A stretch of DNA of 64,000 nt from Kingdonia uniflora (GCA_014058105.1 JACGCM010002837.1:167049-231048); one strand, 5' to 3'. Numbered from the stretch's first letter, positions 1 to 10,289 are shown. Translations and numbers: made by a program. The notes: generated by a model not told the origin, from the letters alone.

Positions 1-107
1 GGTCCATCCAAGAGCTTTTTTGTTTCCCTTTAATACGCGCATTAATTTCTCCTCATTCTCAGGCCCTAGGTCAGATGCTATGATGGCAGGAAGAGTCTCA
101 TTAGGAC
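1..107 (-). pseudogene. Start of the RT region of the Athila-like pol, cut by the window edge
   Basis: In a frame one base off the protease, the minus strand encodes LGPNETLPAIIASDL and KALGW, the conserved block just upstream of RT in Athila pol. The frame change implies a one-base deletion at the junction. Confidence 0.7.
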
Positions 108-803
108 CTAGATAAACATATTTAGATTTTTAGGGAGAAGTTTAATCTCTAAATTAGTGGGTAGTTCCTCTGCTTCGGGAACTAGATCTTCGACTTTTGG
201 CATTTCAACCACATCAGTGGTATCAAAAATGGGGACATAATCTAATAGGGAATTGACCTCATTAATGAGGTCATCAACATCAAAATCTTCTTCAAAGTGT
301 ATCAGGCAAGCTTCTAATGGATCCCTCGGATTTAAACTGTGAAATGTACTGTTTACAACAGTACCAAGCATATTGTACTCATCGGGTTCATTTTCAAACG
401 AAGTTTGAGTTAAATTGAAGATATTCAAATCAATAATCTTATTCCCATAATTCAACTTCATAGCTCTACTATGACAGTTGATCAATGTATTAGCGATGGC
501 CAAGAAGGGTCGGCCAAGGATCAATGGTATTTCATCTTGAGGATATTCTACCAGATTTGCATCAAGGACTACAAAGTCCACAGGATAAAAGAAGTCATCA
601 ATTTGGATAAGTACATCCATCACAACACCTCTAGGAACTCGAATTGACCTATCAGCCAGCTGTAAGGTCTGATTTGTGGGTCTAAGTCCCTCTAGACCTA
701 ACTGTTCAAATACCGAGTAAGGAATTAGGTTAACACTGACACCTAAATCAAGCAAGGCTTTCGCTATCTGGATTGTCCCTACATGGCAAGAAATTATAGG
801 TAT
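108..803 (-). CDS. Aspartic protease of the Athila-like element (partial pol)
   Basis: The frame contains ALLDLGVSVNL, where the D-L-G triplet is the catalytic aspartate of retropepsins (Athila normally has DLGAS). It continues with LQLADRS, the flap region, and IPLILGRPFLA, the second conserved block. An acidic tail leads toward RT. The enzyme processes the gag-pol polyprotein in the particle. The D-L-G sits just before the first in-frame ATG, so translation depends on readthrough from upstream gag-pol. A one-base shift near 108-125 breaks the join to the rest of pol. Confidence 0.8.
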   Translation of the reverse strand: MPIISCHVGTIQIAKALLDLGVSVNLIPYSVFEQLGLEGLRPTNQTLQLADRSIRVPRGVVMDVLIQIDDFFYPVDFVVLDANLVEYPQDEIPLILGRPFLAIANTLINCHSRAMKLNYGNKIIDLNIFNLTQTSFENEPDEYNMLGTVVNSTFHSLNPRDPLEACLIHFEEDFDVDDLINEVNSLLDYVPIFDTTDVVEMPKVEDLVPEAEELPTNLEIKLLPKNLNMFI

Positions 804-1292
804 TCAAGGATCTTTATATTTTAGAGGTGTTTTGTTCAAGATTATGGAGCTAACTTGAGCATCCAATTGAATAACATTATGATTGTCATGGACGGCGAAA
901 GTCTTTTTGGAAACATTCATTCGTCGCTTGAACGTACATAAGTCATTGACATGTCGTGCGTAAGAAGAAATTCGTCGCAATGCCTTGCTAAAAGGAATAC
1001 TGATTTTAAGATTTTTGAAGATTTTCTTAACCTCTTCATCAGGTATCTTCTTTCTATTCTTAGCAAACATGTGGGGAAAAGGTACCTTAGGGCCTCTAGG
1101 CCGAATATTTTTAATTTTCTTCGTAGGCGAGACATTTTTATTCTCTTTACTTGTGACTGGTGATTCTTTCCTCATAGACTCTTCCACATCTTCAATAACT
1201 TTTATAGTAAGATTAGGACTAACACAAGGTTTATCCTCAGACATCCTAACATTGTTATCTATAGTTTTGCCACTTCTAAGTATGATAACCAT
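804..1292 (-). CDS. Gag-protease linker of the Athila-like polyprotein (partial frame)
   Basis: A 162-codon open frame begins ILRSGK and ends PLKYKDP, with lysine-rich middle parts and a KVPFPHMF segment. Athila polyproteins have this LRSGK ... PPFP ... INIPF ... LKDPG linker between the gag knuckle and the protease. Here IFKNLKISIPFSKAL matches the INIPFADAL block. It has no enzymatic role that I know of. The frame is separated from protease by one stop, a TGA in place of the usual G codon after KDP. Confidence 0.75.
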   Translation of the reverse strand: MVIILRSGKTIDNNVRMSEDKPCVSPNLTIKVIEDVEESMRKESPVTSKENKNVSPTKKIKNIRPRGPKVPFPHMFAKNRKKIPDEEVKKIFKNLKISIPFSKALRRISSYARHVNDLCTFKRRMNVSKKTFAVHDNHNVIQLDAQVSSIILNKTPLKYKDP

Positions 1293-1689
1293 ATTCGTAT
1301 CATCACGGTTATTGGAGTTCTCACTTTGATTCTTTGGGTTAGGTTGAGCTTAACTAAGAAATGCTCTAGTACTTAACCCAATTGCCAATTGAGCGATGGT
1401 TATTTCTATCCTAGCCATGGATTGCTGATTCATTTTTATGAATTGCTGCATGAGTTGCGTATTTGATTGCAATAAGGCTTGGAAGCCATCATCCAAAGAT
1501 GGTTTCCTATTATGAGGAGGAATATATGGAGCATTCTGCTGAGGATGTTGGTGGTTGGATTAGTAAGAGGAACTAAATTGATTCAAATTGGGTTGGTATG
1601 ACTGTCCCCCTGTGGGTCTTCCTGATAATAAGATCTACCATATGAATTGCTAGAATTATTCAAAAATGAGTTGTTCCTCCATGAAGAAC

Positions 1690-1950
1690 TGCCTTGATTG
1701 AAAGGTTGGCTAGAGAGCAGTACAAAAGGTTTTTAATGAAAAGCATTTATGTGCTCCTTCTTGGCCTCCCTAATTCCCTGAATAAATGGGCAGTCTTGAA
1801 TAAAATGTTCTGGGTTCTCACATACAGCATATGCCAGCATTTTGGTATGAAAATGGGCACTCTAGCGGACATCTTGTTATTTGATATTTTTAAAGATTCT
1901 AGCTTTCGCATAATGGTCGCAAGTGTAGGGCCTGACTAGGTGCTAGATCC
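1690..1950 (-). pseudogene. Gag zinc-knuckle remnant of the Athila-like element
   Basis: On the minus strand around 1800-1845 a frame reads VCENPEHFIQDCP, matching the C-X4-H-X4-C half of a gag CCHC knuckle. The first cysteine position is a tyrosine (TAT for TGT). The surrounding frame is interrupted. The knuckle would bind genomic RNA in gag. The stretch 1293-1690 carries broken linker sequence with no clear frame. Confidence 0.6.
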
Positions 1951-2159
1951 AACTCGAAAGGCATTACCTCCCTTTTCTTGTATATCTTTTTCACTCATGG
2001 TTCCCCAGGTTTGCAATTTTTCATCCATCACTTCTAATAAGTCCAAGCCCTCTACATCGTCATTATCTATGAATTTTCCTAAGCAAAAGGATTCTACAGT
2101 TTTCTTGGTTTCAACATCTAATTCATCATAAAGATTTATAGTTAGGACCTAGGATTTGA

Positions 2160-2944
2160 TACCGTGATGAGGGTACTACAGGATCAGTCCCTTATATCTC
2201 TCTAAATAATTCTTTAAGCTCTCTCTATGAAGTTGGGTAATCCTAAGAATGGCCCTACGGAGGTTCTCAGTTTTCTCAAGATTGAAAAACTTCTTGTAAA
2301 AACCTTCTTTAAGAATCTCAAATCTCGTGATAGATTTAGGCCATAGAGCTAGAAGCCAGCTCTTAGCCTTTCCTAGTAAAGAAAAGGGAAATAAAACGAG
2401 TTTCATGGCCTTTATTTCATTGTCACTTCTATACTTTTGGAGGAATATTAAATTGTCAAAATCCTGAACATGGGCATATGGGTTCTCATCCTCCCCTCCC
2501 GAGAATTTTGACAATGAATTGATAACCGCATTTCTAAGTTTAAATTATCCAGTGGTAGGAGGTGAAACAATGCAGGAAGCACGATTTATCATTTTAGGAA
2601 ACATGTGATCCTTGAGTGGCACCCCTAATAGGTTCCGGACCATTCCCATTGTTATTGATATCTTCCATCTCAACTAATTGGGGTGGAAAACTAGGCAGAT
2701 TGAGCAATGAAATTAAACTCAGATTGAGTCTCAATGGAGATATGTGGAATGCAAAGGTTTCTAACTCACCCTCAACAAGAAAGAGTTCCTTACGGGTCTG
2801 GTTTATCTGATCTCTTGTAATAATGGAGATTGGAATCTCTTGATGGGCTGACTCGCTTAACTCAAAGTGGATTGGAATATCAATCAGATCAGATTCTCTA
2901 AGCCATTCAAGATAATAATCAAACACTTGAAACCATTCTATCAT
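2160..2944 (-). pseudogene. gag: Gag (capsid region) of the Athila-like element
   Basis: The frame starts at 2944 with an N-terminal acidic/amphipathic stretch (to about 2594) and continues after a frame break at 2514-2176. The second part holds the conserved gag core: a KFSGGEDENPYAHV-like segment, then FPFSLLGKAKSWL and an L..AILRITQL block, as in the retrotransposon gag family. The protein would form the virus-like particle in the cytoplasm. The frame is broken by stops between about 2515 and 2594, so this is a pseudogene. The zinc-knuckle part follows farther left. Confidence 0.8.
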
Positions 2945-3639
2945 AAACTACAAGAAGTACACACAATGATGATCAGGCAAGAATGAGGTGCACAAAAATA
3001 AGCACAACAACTGTTAGCCAAAGTTCAGGTACATCCTCTGTCTATTAAACGACCCCACCTAGAAATTAGGGGGTTCCGATTATAGAACAGTTTGAATAGT
3101 AATTTTATGTAAATCGGGTATCGATTACATGAGATAATCCCTCGCTTTAATATTTTTAGATGGGCCTTATTTATGGTCAATTTGTGAAATCCTACTTTTT
3201 GTTTGCCCTTTATCTAATCTTGGAATTTAAAAGTGCACAAATATCAGGCATATGAACAATGATTGACTTCTTCACATGAGGGTACGGTGGAAGAAAGTAC
3301 TTGCAGGGCGGCCTTTTTAGGGGAGCGTTGTTTACCCTGGTAAAACTACTGAGATGGCACACTTGGGCTCTCTTGCTTAAGTAGGTGGTGTAGAGAGGTT
3401 TTCCCCAGATGTGTGGTCCAATATAGCCCCTACAGAAAAACTTCAGGATATCCTCTCTTAAAATTACATACTTTTTGCTCAAGAATTACACGTACTTTCT
3501 TCACTACAAGTCACTCAAAGGGAGAGAGAAAAAGGGAGAGAGAGGGAGAAAGAAAGAAAGAGAAAGAGAAATAAAAATATGCTACTATCAAATTATAAGA
3601 GATTCGAAGATCAAAACCATGCGCCAAGCACTTTAGAAT
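2945..3639 (-). other. Untranslated leader of the Athila-like element, gag-proximal part
   Basis: This is the stretch between gag and the solo LTR. A 90-codon minus-strand frame (3210-3482) exists, but it has no recognisable domain and is most likely chance. Apart from the GA-rich tract I see no structure. Confidence 0.5.
3518..3577 (+). repeat. GA-rich microsatellite-like tract
   Basis: About 60 bases of GGGAGAGA, GAAA and AGAGAAA units with no other base types. It lies in the leader of the Athila-like element just before the solo LTR. Confidence 0.8.
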
Positions 3640-3644
3640 CTTTG
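3640..3644. repeat. Target site duplication CTTTG, left copy (right copy 4530-4534)
   Basis: Identical five-base words sit immediately outside the TG and CA ends of the solo LTR, as LTR-element integrase produces. Confidence 0.85.
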
Positions 3645-3755
3645 TGTTATGTGTGAACTCAAACTATGTTTGTCGAAGTTCATTGGAGCCCGAGGAACGA
3701 GCAATAAACAAAGACGGATTGATAAAGATTGAAAATGGGATTTTTAAATGTTTAG

Positions 3756-3930
3756 TTTGAGCTGGTTCTATAACCTAAAGTTCGAGATAGCTTTCTTCAA
3801 CCTGAAGTTCGAATTGGTTCTATAACCTGAAGTTCGAATTGGTTCTATTACCTGAAGTTCGAGCTGGTTCTATTTAACCTGAAGTTCGAACTAGTTTCGT
3901 CACTTGAAGTTCGAGCTGTTTCTTTTCGAC
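3756..3930 (+). repeat. Imperfect tandem repeat, 25-29 bp units, in the solo LTR U3
   Basis: About six units share a core of ACCTGAAGTTCGA followed by a variable NNTGGTTCTAT. Unit length varies by a few bases between copies, so it is a decayed minisatellite in the U3 part of the LTR, where enhancer repeats are common. Confidence 0.75.
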
Positions 3931-3944
3931 CTACTCAAAGTCGT

Positions 3945-4155
3945 TCAAACGAAACTGGAAGTCATTCGAATGAGACTGAGGAAAATTGAAGGCAAATTGA
4001 AGGCAAATTCATACTGAGGCAAATTGAAGGCAAATTCAAGTTGGTCATTCGAACGAGACTGGAAGTCGTTCGAACGAGTTTTGCAAATTTCTAGGGTTAC
4101 GAACTTGGTCTGTCGAAGTCGTTCGAATGAGCTTAGAGTCGTTCGAATGAAAACC
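3945..4155 (+). repeat. Cluster of GTCGTTCGAACGA-type palindromes in the solo LTR
   Basis: The motif TTCGAAYGA occurs about five times, plus one TTCAAACGA variant, mostly preceded by GTCG or GTCA. The best copies contain the perfect 10-base palindrome CGTTCGAACG. They come in pairs separated by GACTGGAA-type spacers, and a GGCAAATTGAA repeat lies between the clusters. The arrangement suggests a repeated protein-binding site in U3. The binding protein is unknown. Confidence 0.6.
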
Positions 4156-4235
4156 TCATGAGATGGTTTTAGAAGTTTGTTTTTGGACGTTAGAGTTTGC
4201 CTCGAGATCTATTCCTATATATTTAGTCTTCTAGG

Positions 4236-4243
4236 TATATAAG
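4236..4243 (+). promoter_or_regulatory. TATA box of the solo LTR
   Basis: TATATAAG lies about 290 bases before the LTR end, within the usual range for a plant LTR promoter. The following GAGAGA-rich stretch would be the start of R. Confidence 0.55.
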
Positions 4244-4534
4244 GAAGACTGAGGTTATGTTTAACCTCTCTTGAGAGAGTTTAATCCTAGAGAGAACTAG
4301 GGTTTGAGAGACTCCATTAAAGCTTCGAGGAAGCTTGAAAGATCAATTATAACCTATTTGATTATAGTGGATTGTTCGCGAGGAGTAGTTTTTTTATCCC
4401 TAAGGGTTTTCTAGTTCTCTCCTCCGGGTAAATTACTGTGTTCTTAATTTCATATAATTTCTTATTGACATTTCCGTTTATCATTCTTAGGCGAGGGATT
4501 AGGATTAGCTACCCTGATTCCCATTAACACTTTG

Positions 4535-5050
4535 CCCGTACTGGTTACTCTTTGTTGATGTTCTCTTTTTATGATATGATGCCTTCTGAATTAAAGTAAT
4601 AGACCAACAATCAAAGTCTCAACACAACCCTTTATCCAAGCTTTACCAACTTTAATGTCCTTCTTTTTTACTGTCACAAACTTGAATTCACAATTTAAAG
4701 CTTTAAATGCTTAATCTTTAGTGAAACCCACTTGATGTTTGTCTTGATAATGATATGTAGTTAATTACACTTCAAAACCAGAACTCCAAGTTGCGTATTT
4801 GTTTATCAAATGATAATGAGCAATGATAACAAAACTAGGCCGTATAATACTAAGTCCCTCAAATCTTAACTGTTGATAACCGAGTCTTTAGAGTCTTTTT
4901 TTTCTCCTGTAACACCAAAACTGAAATACTTCTCAAGGCAAGAGGATAGAAAGAAAAGAACGTAGAGACAGAGAAAGAAAAAAATAAAATAATAATATGT
5001 AGTAAATGATATCTAATATAGCACAATTGAAAATCTTATCTAATTTCCAT
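4535..5050 (-). other. Untranslated leader of the Athila-like element, PBS-proximal part
   Basis: This AT-rich stretch lies between the PBS and the inserted solo LTR. I see no coding potential or repeat structure in it. It is the 5' untranslated leader of the element. Confidence 0.6.
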
Positions 5051-5071
5051 TCAAAACCGCCAACGGTGCCA
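5051..5071 (-). other. Primer binding site (tRNA-Asp type) of the Athila-like element
   Basis: The minus strand reads TGGCACCGTTGGCGG, three bases inside the LTR. It matches the complement of the plant tRNA-Asp 3' end (TGGCGCCGTTGCCGG) with two mismatches, one of them a CpG-type G-to-A change. Athila elements normally use tRNA-Asp. Confidence 0.8.
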
Positions 5072-5074
5072 TTT

Positions 5075-6283
5075 TGATAGCAGCCAAAATCCAGTCTTAC
5101 AAATAATGGTTGAAATAAAAGTGTCGTTCAGTTCCGAATGGGTTAGAAAATAGTTTGGTTTCGTGTTTTAGATATATAATATGAAATCCACAAAATCAAA
5201 TATCGGTTTTGTACTCAAGAAGTAAAGATCTAAGGAAAGGAATTCACCACAAATAATACTTGGTATATAAACTATATATAAATTATCCCAAAGTTGGAAA
5301 AATGCGTTTTAAGACTTAAAGTCAAAATTAGTTCGTCTTTTAGCAAAATTCTTTATTAAACTACACCAATTACATAAATCTCAAATGTGTGAAACTACGA
5401 AATGTGAAAGCACACAAGGGAACTACAACTCGTGAATCTTTTAAAATTTAGGCATTTGATGTGAATAACATGAGAGTTTTTATAATAATTAAACTATAAT
5501 TTAGTTATAAAATTTAGCCTATATTAGTTGACATAAACCAATAATACAACACAAAATATAGAGACGAACATATCAATAATAGTTTATTGCGGGTAAACAT
5601 ATGTTAGTCGACATACTTTAGTACATTTGTGGCTTCATCCCTCCCCAAGAGGAGAAATTTAGCTAGACATAGCAATTTAAATAAAACAACAACGTTCTAA
5701 AGAATAAGACATGTAGAAATGGTAAATAAATTAAACTAAAATTTTATTATCAAATGGGAACTTACAATTCCTTCAAGATTACAACCAAGCTCCAAGTTCT
5801 TTAATCTCTTTATTCTCTAACACAACTACAATTTTCTCAAACTTGGATGATCAATTACAAGGAAAGATGGTTCCTTTTATAGAGGAAGGAACCAAATCTT
5901 TAGACTATACAAAAAATATTATCCTCAAATCAATTATGTATTAAATATTGAGAATGTTTTATCACAGTATATCCTTGTTGTCAAATATATTCTCAATATT
6001 TCTTGGTGTCTCTTCATGAATATTCTTCAAATATTTTTCTTCTATTCTTGGGATGTCTAAATATTCTTAATATTCTTCTGCAATCTTCAAAATATATCTA
6101 AGAAAATCAAATCCAAGGATAATATATTAAATATATAATCTTGATCTTCTTAGATATTTAGATGAGAGAAGTATCTTTGGCTTTTGTATTCTACTGGAGA
6201 TACTCTGAGCTGTAGCTTAAATATGTGGTCTCCAATAGTTATAGTTTTGGCTCCCAAATTCAGCCTTTTGTATACTCTTATCA
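5075..6283 (-). repeat. 5' LTR of the Athila-like element
   Basis: On the plus strand the block starts TGATAG three bases from the PBS and ends CTTATCA, giving imperfect TG...CA terminal inverted repeats. At about 1.2 kb it fits Athila LTRs. On the minus strand it carries a TATA box (5873-5882) and, about 60 bases downstream, an AATAAA polyadenylation signal (5809-5814), the usual U3/R order. The outer boundary at 6283 rests on the inverted repeat and on homology to E0 resuming soon after. Confidence 0.75.
5873..5882 (-). promoter_or_regulatory. TATA box of the Athila-like LTR
   Basis: The minus strand reads CTATAAAAGG, a near-ideal plant TATA box, about 800 bases before the PBS and upstream of an AATAAA motif. 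It is the likely start region of the element's genomic RNA. Confidence 0.7.
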
Positions 6284-6369
6284 AACATAACCTGAAATAA
6301 TAATAGTTCACTAATTAGTTTTATTTAGCAATAAAATGAGGCCTAGAGTCCTTAAATAAGTATGGTAAG

Positions 6370-7300
6370 ATGGACAATTTTACATGCTCATCATGTAAGA
6401 GCTATTGGACAGGAAAGTGCCAGCCTATTTTCATACGCCAAAAATTCAAAAATACTAGGGGACTGATCCCTTCATACACGTTTAAGAGTTCAAAGATTCT
6501 TTGGGTCTGGATTCAATGTCAAATCACATTTTGTACCAACTATTCCCGATCAGTCTGTAGGGAGAGCCTCTGCGATGGTTCCATTCATTGGAGGAAGAAT
6601 CGGTTCATACTTTTGAACAGCTGTAAGAACTTTTTGTCAAAAAACTATTCATATAATTGGGTCAAAGTGGAGAAACTTTACTCTCTGATCAGCCTTCAAA
6701 AAATGCCAGGAGAGAAGCTCGAGACCTTCATAAAAAAATTCCTAAATTTGGCAAGAAGAGTGGATAGTCTTCGACAAAAAAATTACAGTTTCAGCCTTCA
6801 TAAATGCTCTACTCATGGATAGCCGAGCAAAGGAACACCTCATCTTGAACAAATCTACGACCCTAGAAGAGATGATCAAGAAGGTGAACAATTACATGGA
6901 TCACAAAAAGATGTTGCCCGAGAGACAAAAGCCACAAAAGTCAATCCTGACAACAAAATCCTACGGTGATCGACCTTGAAATATAGATACCCCACACAAT
7001 AATCCTGACAACAAAAGCCAATCCTGACAATCTACATAATAAGATTTTGAGAGCAATATAGATACTGGAGGAGATAGGAAACGAACTAAATCATACGGTG
7101 ATCGACCTTGAAAGGGTAGCGACCTTCTAAAGCCATGACTTCCCATATTAACTGCTAAACTGGCTAATATCTACCCCAGACTTCAGAAAGACAAGTTTTT
7201 TATAAATGCGCAGCCCCTCCTGCCCATCGAGGGAAAACCATACTACAAACACCACAAAGTCTAACATCATGATACCGAACGCTGCTATGCTCAACGGAGA
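6370..7300 (+). pseudogene. Gag remnant of E0
   Basis: Pieces in shifting frames match the gag of E1-E4: GTDP..HV.EF, LGLDSMSNHI, EPLRWFHSLEE, then LYSLISLQKMPGEKLETF and KKFLNLARRVDSL. Near 7240 a frame gives PYYKHHKV.HHDTERC, corresponding to the YC.HH..HHNTDNC knuckle of E3 with the first Cys changed to Tyr. Short direct duplications occur at 6942-7110 (TACGGTGATCGACCTTGAAA twice). The gene is not translatable. Confidence 0.7.
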
Positions 7301-7374
7301 CTCATGGAGTATATAATAAAGATGGAAGGTTGTACGAATACATCATCGATCTCGAGAGTTACAAAAATGGGAGC

Positions 7375-7544
7375 AATAAACTTGATAATGAGGCCATTTA
7401 GATCGTGGCAGGAACGGGTGAGAAAAACTTGTATCATCTATGGCTCAGATACTTCATCAAATAAACTTGATAATGAGGCCATTTAGATCACGGCAGGAAC
7501 GGGTGAGAAAAACTTGTATCATCTATAGCTCAGCTACTTTATCA
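7375..7544 (+). repeat. 85 bp tandem duplication in the E0 gag/protease spacer
   Basis: The 85 bases from 7375 are repeated at 7460 with only a few substitutions (for example GATCGTGGC versus GATCACGGC). The copies abut, so this is a local tandem duplication made after the element inserted. Confidence 0.85.
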
Positions 7545-7679
7545 AGACACACAAAGGTCAATAGATTAGTCTGATTCAAAAGGTATCGTCTCATCCAATC
7601 TCATGACCTGCCCATAGTAGAAAAAGAAGCCCATTTGCCTCTAGAGACCAGTAATAGAAGAATAGGATTTTCCTTCATA

Positions 7680-8140
7680 AATTGTGATGTCAATCATGTC
7701 AACTTCCCTCATTATGATGCACTCATTGTTATGTTAAATATGAAGAATATTCTAATACACATAATGATGGTAGATACTAGGAGTGGAATTGAAATGTTTT
7801 TTTAAAGTACAATTGATCAAATTGGCTTGATAGATCAAATTTAGGCTAGTAATATAAATATTTGTGGATTCAATGGATCTAAAGAAGAATGAGTGGCATG
7901 ATTGTACTTCCTATCTTAGCAGGACCAACAACATTAGACGTGATATTTTACGTTGTGAATGCCAAATCACGATACTTGGGAATCATAAGACGATGTTGGC
8001 TGCATAACATGAAGGTTATTCCTTTAACTTATCATTTGGTATTGCGCTTCGACTGGAATGTAAGAATATATGAAATCAAGGGTAGTCAGAAATTAGCACG
8101 AGCTAGTGAAAATATAGTGACAATCGTAGCATAACCTTCT
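7680..8140 (+). pseudogene. Aspartic protease remnant of E0
   Basis: The frame reads VDTRSGIEMFF around 7770, where retropepsins of this family have VDTGSS (here the Gly is Arg). It ends with VLPILAGPTTLDVIFYVVNA, SRYLGIIRRCWLHNM and YEIKGSQ, matching the same blocks in E1-E4. A stop after the active-site region splits it. It would have matured the polyprotein. Confidence 0.75.
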
Positions 8141-8279
8141 GAAGAATACGAAGCATAGCAATTACAAAACACTAAGCCCATAGAGAACTAGCCATCGAAT
8201 TTAGAAGCAATAAAGTACATCGAAATCAACATCAAAATCAAATGCTCATATATTGGGACTCGCCTATCTTTAACAGAAC

Positions 8280-9205
8280 GGGATGCACTTATTCAATTTT
8301 TAAAAGAAAATAGTGACGTGTTATCATGGATATTTCAAGAGATGCCAGGTGTTAATCCTTATTTAGCTTGCCATAAAATTTGCTTAAAAGAAAAGGTCGT
8401 AGCGGTTAAATAAAAATAGAAAAAATTAATACCCCGACTCTGAGCAGAAGTTAACAAGGAGATTGACAAGCCTATGGAAGTTGGATTTATCCGAAAGGCT
8501 AACTATGCCGACTGGATCTCTAACATTGTAGCAATACCAAAGAAAAATGGCAAGATTAGAGTTTTTGTGGATTTTACAGACCTAAAAAAACATACTCCGA
8601 AAGTTAATTTCCCTCTTCCTATCATCAATCATTTGCTAGATTCAACTGTTAGACAAGAACTTCTATCCATGATTGATACTGTATCGGGATATAATCAAAT
8701 ACCACTCTTGCCCGACGATTAGGAAAAAATAACTTTTATTACATAACATGGATTATAATGTTTCAAAATCATGCCTTTCGGACTCAAGAATGTGAGATCC
8801 ACTTACCGAAAGTTGATGAACCAAATGTTCAAAGATCTACTCAGGAAATCAATGGAAGTTTACATCGATGATATGTTATGTAAAAGTCTTAAGAAAGAAA
8901 TTCATCTTGCAGATCTTCACATAATTTTTAAAATTCTTTAGTCATACAGGATAAAGTTGAACCCGGATAAATGCCAGTTTGGAGTCCAATTAGGAAAAAA
9001 ATTGGGGTATTTAATCAGCAAGAAGGGCATCGAAGCTGACCCTGATCGTACTCGAGCTCTGTTATCAATATCTTCACCAAGAATGAAGAAAGACGTACAA
9101 AAGTTAGCTGGTAAAATTGTAGCAATTAACAAATTTGTATAAAAATCATTAGACCGAAGTAGATGGTTATTTAACCTACTCCATGAAGGGACATGAAGAG
9201 GAAAA
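8280..9205 (+). pseudogene. Reverse transcriptase remnant of E0
   Basis: Recognisable blocks in order: MPGVNP, EVNKEIDK, EVGFIRKANYADWISN, GKIRVFVDFTDLKKHTPK, FPLPIINHLLD, SMIDTVSGYNQIPL, MPFGLKN, VYIDDML (the catalytic YIDD), LNPDKCQFGV, GYLISKKGIEADP. It would copy the RNA genome into DNA. Internal stops at the PDD-Stop junction (about 8721) and elsewhere inactivate it. Confidence 0.85.
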
Positions 9206-9730
9206 ACTAAAAAAGATCCAGAGATCGAGTGGAATAACGAGTGTGAAGCAGCATTTTTGGATTTCAAGAATTATTTGGGCAAACCTCCCATAATGAGTAC
9301 TTCTGTCGAAGGTGAAGAACTTATAATATACCTTGCCGTTATAGAAAACTCACTTAGTTCGGTGCTCATCTGATTGGACGAGAAAATAGAAAAGCCTATC
9401 TATTTCATCAATAAAACCCTTACTTTAGTAGAGACACGATATACAAAAATCAAAAAGGTACTCCTAACCCTCATCTACACTTCACAGAAGTTAAAGCAAT
9501 ACTTCCAAGCTCATTCCATTCATGTAATGACGAACTGTCCCTTGCAAGAATTTTTGTCCAAAAGGGAAAAATCTAGACAAGTACAGCAGTGGTCAGTAAA
9601 CTTGGAGGACATGATATCTACTTCGAACCAAGACAGTCTGAAAAGGGTCAAGCAGCAGCAGATTTTCTAACAGATTTTCTAGTTGAAGACCCCGATTGGG
9701 AAGAAGATGGCACCGATCTCGTGGAAGAGT
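9206..9730 (+). pseudogene. First (gypsy-type) RNase H remnant of E0
   Basis: The frame has EKPIYFINKTLT, VETRYTKIKKVLLTL, and HVMTNCPLQE, followed by the QQWSVNLEDMIS block. In active gypsy RNases H the last motif is TD.PL; here, as in all copies in this window, the aspartate is Asn. This domain probably acted only as a connector between RT and the second RNase H. Confidence 0.75.
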
Positions 9731-9769
9731 AATTCGAAGACAAAGCAAACTGGATAAATAAAAAAGGGT

Positions 9770-10262
9770 GGCACCTTTTGATCGATGGATCCGCCGGACC
9801 GACAGGTTCAGGAATCGGTATCGCTCTCATCATACCATCAAATGATAGGATTGAGAAATCAATATGACTCTATTTCAAGGCTACCAACAATGAAGTGGAA
9901 ATATGAAGCATTGATCCATAGAATGGATATGGCGCTAGAACTTGAAGTACCTAAACTATCTATATTCAAAGATTCTTTGTTAATTGTGAACCATTACACA
10001 GAGCGATATTATTAAAATGGAAAAATTGTGGATTATGCAGCGTTTGTAGATGATAGAATGAGCAAATTCCAATAGGTAGCAATCAAATACTTACCTCGAG
10101 GAGAGAGCAGACATGCAGATTCCCTTGCTTATCTTGATAGAATCCATAGAACAAAAGCTCGATATTTAATGATCGAAGTAGTGTCCACCCCCAACATTAA
10201 CGTAATCAGATCAAATACCATTAATACTGGGGGGGGCGATGAAAAGGTAGAAGACGATTGAA
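9770..10262 (+). pseudogene. Second (archaeal-type) RNase H remnant of E0
   Basis: The frame reads LLIDGSAGPTGSGIGIALI, then KATNNEVEYEALIHRMDMALE, IFKDSLLIVNHY and ADSLAYL. These are the D, E, D and D motifs of the extra RNase H that marks Tat-lineage elements. Stops are present. The similarity ends at about 10260 in the conserved DD.R segment, where the LINE begins. Confidence 0.75.
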
Positions 10263-10289
10263 GATGACATTTCCTCAAAAGCTCTTATT

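Larger units (their letters stand above)
3645..4529 (+). mobile_element. Solo LTR, probably Ty1/copia
   Basis: An 885 bp block begins TGTTATG and ends CATTAACA (terminal inverted repeat TGTTA/TAACA). It is flanked by the identical 5 bp sequence CTTTG at 3640-3644 and 4530-4534, a perfect target duplication. It has a plus-strand TATA box (4236-4243) and a terminal part rich in TTCT and GTGTTC runs, as in copia LTR 3' ends. No PBS, PPT or internal sequence is present, so this is a solo LTR left by LTR-LTR recombination. It sits inside the leader of the Athila-like element. The copia assignment comes from general character only. Confidence 0.85.
1..6283 (-). mobile_element. Athila-like Ty3/gypsy retrotransposon (AL), 5' part, truncated by the window start
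   Basis: Reading right to left there is an LTR (5075-6283), a tRNA-Asp-like primer binding site, a long leader, gag, an acidic/basic linker, aspartic protease and the start of pol. This order and the protein motifs (IPLILGRPFLA in protease; FPFSL..KAKSWL in gag) are typical of plant Athila-type elements. RT, RNase H, integrase and the 3' LTR lie outside the window. The element interrupts the gag region of the plus-strand element E0. The five bases after its LTR (aacat, 6284-6288) would be one target duplication, but the partner is not in view. Frameshifts and stops show it is defective. Confidence 0.85.
6284..10262 (+). mobile_element. Decayed Tat-type Ty3/gypsy element (E0), internal fragment
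   Basis: The order gag, zinc knuckle, protease, RT, RNase H, second (archaeal-type) RNase H is that of the Tat/Retand lineage, and its proteins are recognisably related to E1-E4 though clearly more diverged. The left part (LTR, start of gag) was separated by the Athila-like insertion. The right part (integrase onward) is cut off at the LINE, which starts within or just after the second RNase H. It is the oldest layer in the window, with many stops and small internal duplications. Confidence 0.8.

Noticed and set aside
3210..3482. 90-codon minus frame in the Athila-like leader
   Set aside because: No recognisable domain, no second copy for comparison, and it lies between PBS and gag where chance frames are common.
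3945..4155. Palindromes considered as heat-shock elements
   Set aside because: Heat-shock elements need a two-base gap between TTC and GAA; here TTC and GAA abut.
1..10262. Athila-like element and E0 considered as one element
   Set aside because: They lie in opposite orientation, have different protease and gag types, and an LTR end separates them at 6283.
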